Below are positions 41,990-43,593 of a stretch of 43,593 nt of DNA, piece by piece. The position numbers and the translations under genes are program-made. The first letter of the stretch is position 1, and each line of letters begins with the position of its first letter. This DNA is from Chloroflexota bacterium (lineage in GTDB: Bacteria; Chloroflexota; Anaerolineae; Promineifilales; Promineifilaceae): contig JABFFZ010000047.1 in NCBI GenBank assembly GCA_013112725.1, forward strand, positions 1-43,593, read 5' to 3'. A model generated the notes under the pieces. That model was not told the DNA's origin. It was given only the letters and a program-made list of their open reading frames with translations, and searched no databases.

Positions 41990-42522
41990 AGACTATCCGC
42001 GAAGAACGCCTAGAGCGCGAAGAAAGAACCTGGACTGTCCGTCTCACTGCTTACTGCTTACTGCTCACTGTTTACATCTTACTCACTCTTGCCTCTTGCA
42101 GCGGCAACAACCTGGACGCGCCACCGGAGATTGCCTACGGCCGTGACATCTGCGCCGAGTGCGGCATGATCATCAGCGAACCCCGGTTTGCGGCCTCTTA
42201 CACCACCAAAACGGGGGATGTGCGCCTCTTTGAGAGCATTGAGGACATGCTAATGTATCATATTGAACATCAAGAGGACGTCCATCTGTTTTGGGTGCAT
42301 GATTACCACACGGAAAAGTGGGTGAGAGGGGATGAGGCGGTTTATGTGCTGAGCGAGGCGATTGTGACACCGATGGGCGGGGGAGTAGTAGCGGCGGTTG
42401 ATAAGGCTGCGGCGGACGCATTGGTAACAGAGGGGGGCGGCACGGCCGTGAACTTCGAACAACTTCTTACTTTAGCCAAAGCCGGCATGTTGGGCGGACA
42501 CGACCATTCTATATCCCATTGA
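41986..42522 (+). CDS. nosL: NosL copper-chaperone lipoprotein
   Basis: A 178-residue lipoprotein: lipobox TLASC (Cys38) followed by the NosL metal motif ICAECGMIIS and GDVRLFESIEDMLMYH. NosL delivers copper to NosZ at the outer face. The signal peptide core (LTAYCLLLTVYILLT) is encoded by an intergenic-type repeat (TTACTGC/CTCACTG words at 42041-42091), so a repeat has been co-opted as a signal sequence. Start overlaps the nosY stop (ATGA). Confidence 0.9.
   Translation: MKTIREERLEREERTWTVRLTAYCLLLTVYILLTLASCSGNNLDAPPEIAYGRDICAECGMIISEPRFAASYTTKTGDVRLFESIEDMLMYHIEHQEDVHLFWVHDYHTEKWVRGDEAVYVLSEAIVTPMGGGVVAAVDKAAADALVTEGGGTAVNFEQLLTLAKAGMLGGHDHSISH
42041..42091. repeat. TTACTGC/TCACTG words forming the NosL signal peptide
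   Basis: CTCACTGCTTACTGCTTACTGC plus CTCACTGTTTAC are the same words as the snapback repeat at 8402-8475, here read in a frame that gives a hydrophobic helix. Confidence 0.7.
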
Positions 42523-42571
42523 CTTTGAGAAGTATAACTTCTTTGGAGAATTTGTATTTCTTGACGTAACC

Positions 42572-42652
42572 GTTCAGACCTGACAGATTTTTACCAGTTC
42601 AACTTGAAACTTTGCAGGCCAAAAACCTGTCAGGTCTCTTGAGGGACTGAAC
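42572..42652. repeat. Hairpin element with GTTCAG/CTGAAC ends, copy 4
   Basis: Arms 42576-42592 and 42621-42637 (AGACCTGACAG-TTTTT) match at 16 of 17, with outer GTTCAG at 42572 and CTGAAC at 42647. Between nosL and the cytochrome gene. Confidence 0.8.
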
Positions 42653-42693
42653 ACTTACTTCTTGACAACAATATAACTATGGAGAATAACACA

Positions 42694-43104
42694 ATGAAAA
42701 AACGACTTGTACTATTCGTATTTGTTTTACTGGCTACCTGGACTTTAGCAGGCTGTGGCGGTGGCGGCAGCAGTAACGCAGAAACAGCGGCGGTAGCGCC
42801 GCGCGGCCAAAATGTCTCGTCCGGCAATGTGGAAGAAGGCAAAACATTGTTTGCCGGCACCTGCTCCGCCTGCCATGGGCCAGACGGTAAAGGCGTCACC
42901 GGGCTGGGTAAGGATTTAACCACCAGCATCTTTGTCATGGAACGCACCGACGCTGAAGTGTTAGCGTTCTTAAAAACGGGCCGCCCCGCCAGCGACCCCC
43001 TCAATACCACCGGCGTAGATATGCCGCCCAAGGGCGGCAACCCGGCGCTGGATGACACCAAACTAATGGACATCATCGCCTATCTGCGCGAGTTGGAAAA
43101 ATAA
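42694..43104 (+). CDS. Lipoprotein c-type cytochrome
   Basis: About 136 residues from the ATG at 42694, chosen because GGAG lies 9 bases before it; 42679 is the alternative. Lipobox LAGC (Cys21), a Gly/Ser linker, one heme motif CSACHG and a downstream Met candidate GVDMPPKGG. A small periplasmic or membrane-anchored electron carrier, placed to feed electrons to NosZ, as nos-associated cytochromes do in other clusters. Donor role is inferred from location. Confidence 0.88.
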   Translation: MKKRLVLFVFVLLATWTLAGCGGGGSSNAETAAVAPRGQNVSSGNVEEGKTLFAGTCSACHGPDGKGVTGLGKDLTTSIFVMERTDAEVLAFLKTGRPASDPLNTTGVDMPPKGGNPALDDTKLMDIIAYLRELEK

Positions 43105-43190
43105 AGAGTAATTATGAATTAGGAATTATGAATTAGGAATCAGGAATTATGAAAATGGCCCCTTCATAATTCCTGATTCATAATTCCCTC
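43105..43190. repeat. Snapback repeat of AATTAGGAATTATGA words
   Basis: AATTATGAATTAGGAATTAT and AGGAATTATGAA are mirrored by TTCATAATTCC and TTCATAATTCCC around a GGCCCC-type loop. Fills the gap before the DUF1858 gene. Confidence 0.85.
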
Positions 43191-43196
43191 TATACC

Positions 43197-43415
43197 ATGT
43201 CCCCCTCGGCGGAAGAATTAAACAAAATGACCGTAGATGATGTGCTGCGCCGTTGGCCGGACACGGCCGTGATCTTCCGGCAGTATGGTCTGGCGTGTCT
43301 GGGTTGTGCGGTGGCGCCGTTTTGTGAGGTCACGGCCGTGGCCAGCATCTACAACCTGCCCAAAGAACAATTCCTGGCCGACTTACACGCTGCGATTGAG
43401 TTCTCACGCGAGTGA
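43197..43415 (+). CDS. DUF1858 protein
   Basis: A 72-residue protein with the DUF1858 pattern: VDDVLRRWPDTAVIFRQYGLACLGCAVAPF with a CxxC-like CLGC, then LPKEQFLADLHAAIE. Family members are small, often next to redox or metal enzymes, and are thought to have a disulfide or metal site; the role is unknown. Two ACGGCCGT octamers occur inside this short gene. Confidence 0.85.
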   Translation: MSPSAEELNKMTVDDVLRRWPDTAVIFRQYGLACLGCAVAPFCEVTAVASIYNLPKEQFLADLHAAIEFSRE

Positions 43416-43485
43416 AAACGTCATTTACACAACAGCGATCACCTTTTCACCTTGTCCCTCCTTCACCAGGGCTTTTCAGTAAAAA

Positions 43486-43593
43486 TCAGCTAAAGAGTTG
43501 GCTGGCAATGGAAGCATCAAAGTAACGACGCGCCGAAGCCAGATTGGAGTAACCCAATTTCTGCGCCAATCCGACAACAAAGTTGTTGATAAG
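43486..43593 (-). CDS. C-terminal end of a gene cut by the window edge
   Basis: The last 35 codons of a minus-strand gene, ending VVGLAQKLGYSNLASARRYF and then a short tail to TGA at 43488-43486. The pattern VIGLxxxLGxxNxAxAxRxF resembles the ends of some DDE transposases, but too little is present to be sure. Confidence 0.4.
   Translation of the reverse strand, partial: LINNFVVGLAQKLGYSNLASARRYFDASIASQLFS

Overview
The window reads as a bacterial chromosome segment of moderately high G+C, most likely from a filamentous Chloroflexota (Anaerolineae-like) of the kind recovered from sludge or sediment metagenomes. This is an inference from the gene mix (Sec-type lipoprotein NosZ with a NosD/F/Y/L set, MinCDE, YccF, AmmeMemoRadiSam proteins, several CoA-linked and PIN-toxin genes) and from the very dense repeat content. 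No rRNA, tRNA, CRISPR array or complete insertion sequence was seen.

Layout. 1-2100: a large glycosyltransferase-39-like membrane protein and a small membrane protein, both on the minus strand. 2000-5100: greA with a clear promoter and terminator, then a truncated lysS that runs into the inverted remains of a PAS-domain gene, then an aminoglycoside/choline-kinase-like gene interrupted by one in-frame stop. 5150-8400: a DUF488 protein, a Phd/VapC-type toxin-antitoxin pair and a YyaL-type thioredoxin-domain protein. 8400-13800: a second GT39-like membrane protein, an orphan trpA, yccF, a two-TM RCK protein lacking a K+ filter, and an unknown protein. 13800-15900: MEMO-like AmrB and radical-SAM AmrS, divergent. 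15900-21000: a 22-copy heptamer tandem array, minC-minD-minE, rodA and gltX. 21000-24300: a Pho-box-like array, phoU, a histone-deacetylase-family hydrolase and two beta-sandwich proteins. 24250-29900: a decayed KtrB/KtrA locus, a class III aminotransferase, a frameshifted C39-like peptidase with a partner gene, both subunits of a family I CoA-transferase and a FitAB/VapBC-like pair. 30100-34900: RocA-type aldehyde dehydrogenase, a small paired locus with a nonsense codon, an EAD-TIR remnant, a membrane protein and a DUF72 protein. 34900-43400: a Crp/Fnr regulator followed by nosZ, a nos-associated membrane protein, a nosD-nosF fusion, nosY, nosL, a lipoprotein cytochrome c and a DUF1858 protein.

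How it works together. The right end is a coherent nitrous-oxide reduction module: regulator, reductase, copper-site maturation (NosD/F/Y/L) and a probable electron donor. The min-rodA block serves division-site placement and cell-wall growth. phoU with its upstream 11-bp-periodic hexamers suggests phosphate control. The rest is housekeeping plus accessory genes, several of them visibly decaying.

The strongest non-gene signals are (1) a palindromic octamer, ACGGCCGT, present roughly 85 times by hand count in genes of all frames and between genes, resembling the cyanobacterial HIP1 phenomenon; (2) a vocabulary of short repeated words followed by their reverse complements that fills most intergenic gaps and has spilled into coding sequence, including the signal peptide of NosL; and (3) a gene-breaking junction (lysS/PAS) lying exactly on one octamer copy.
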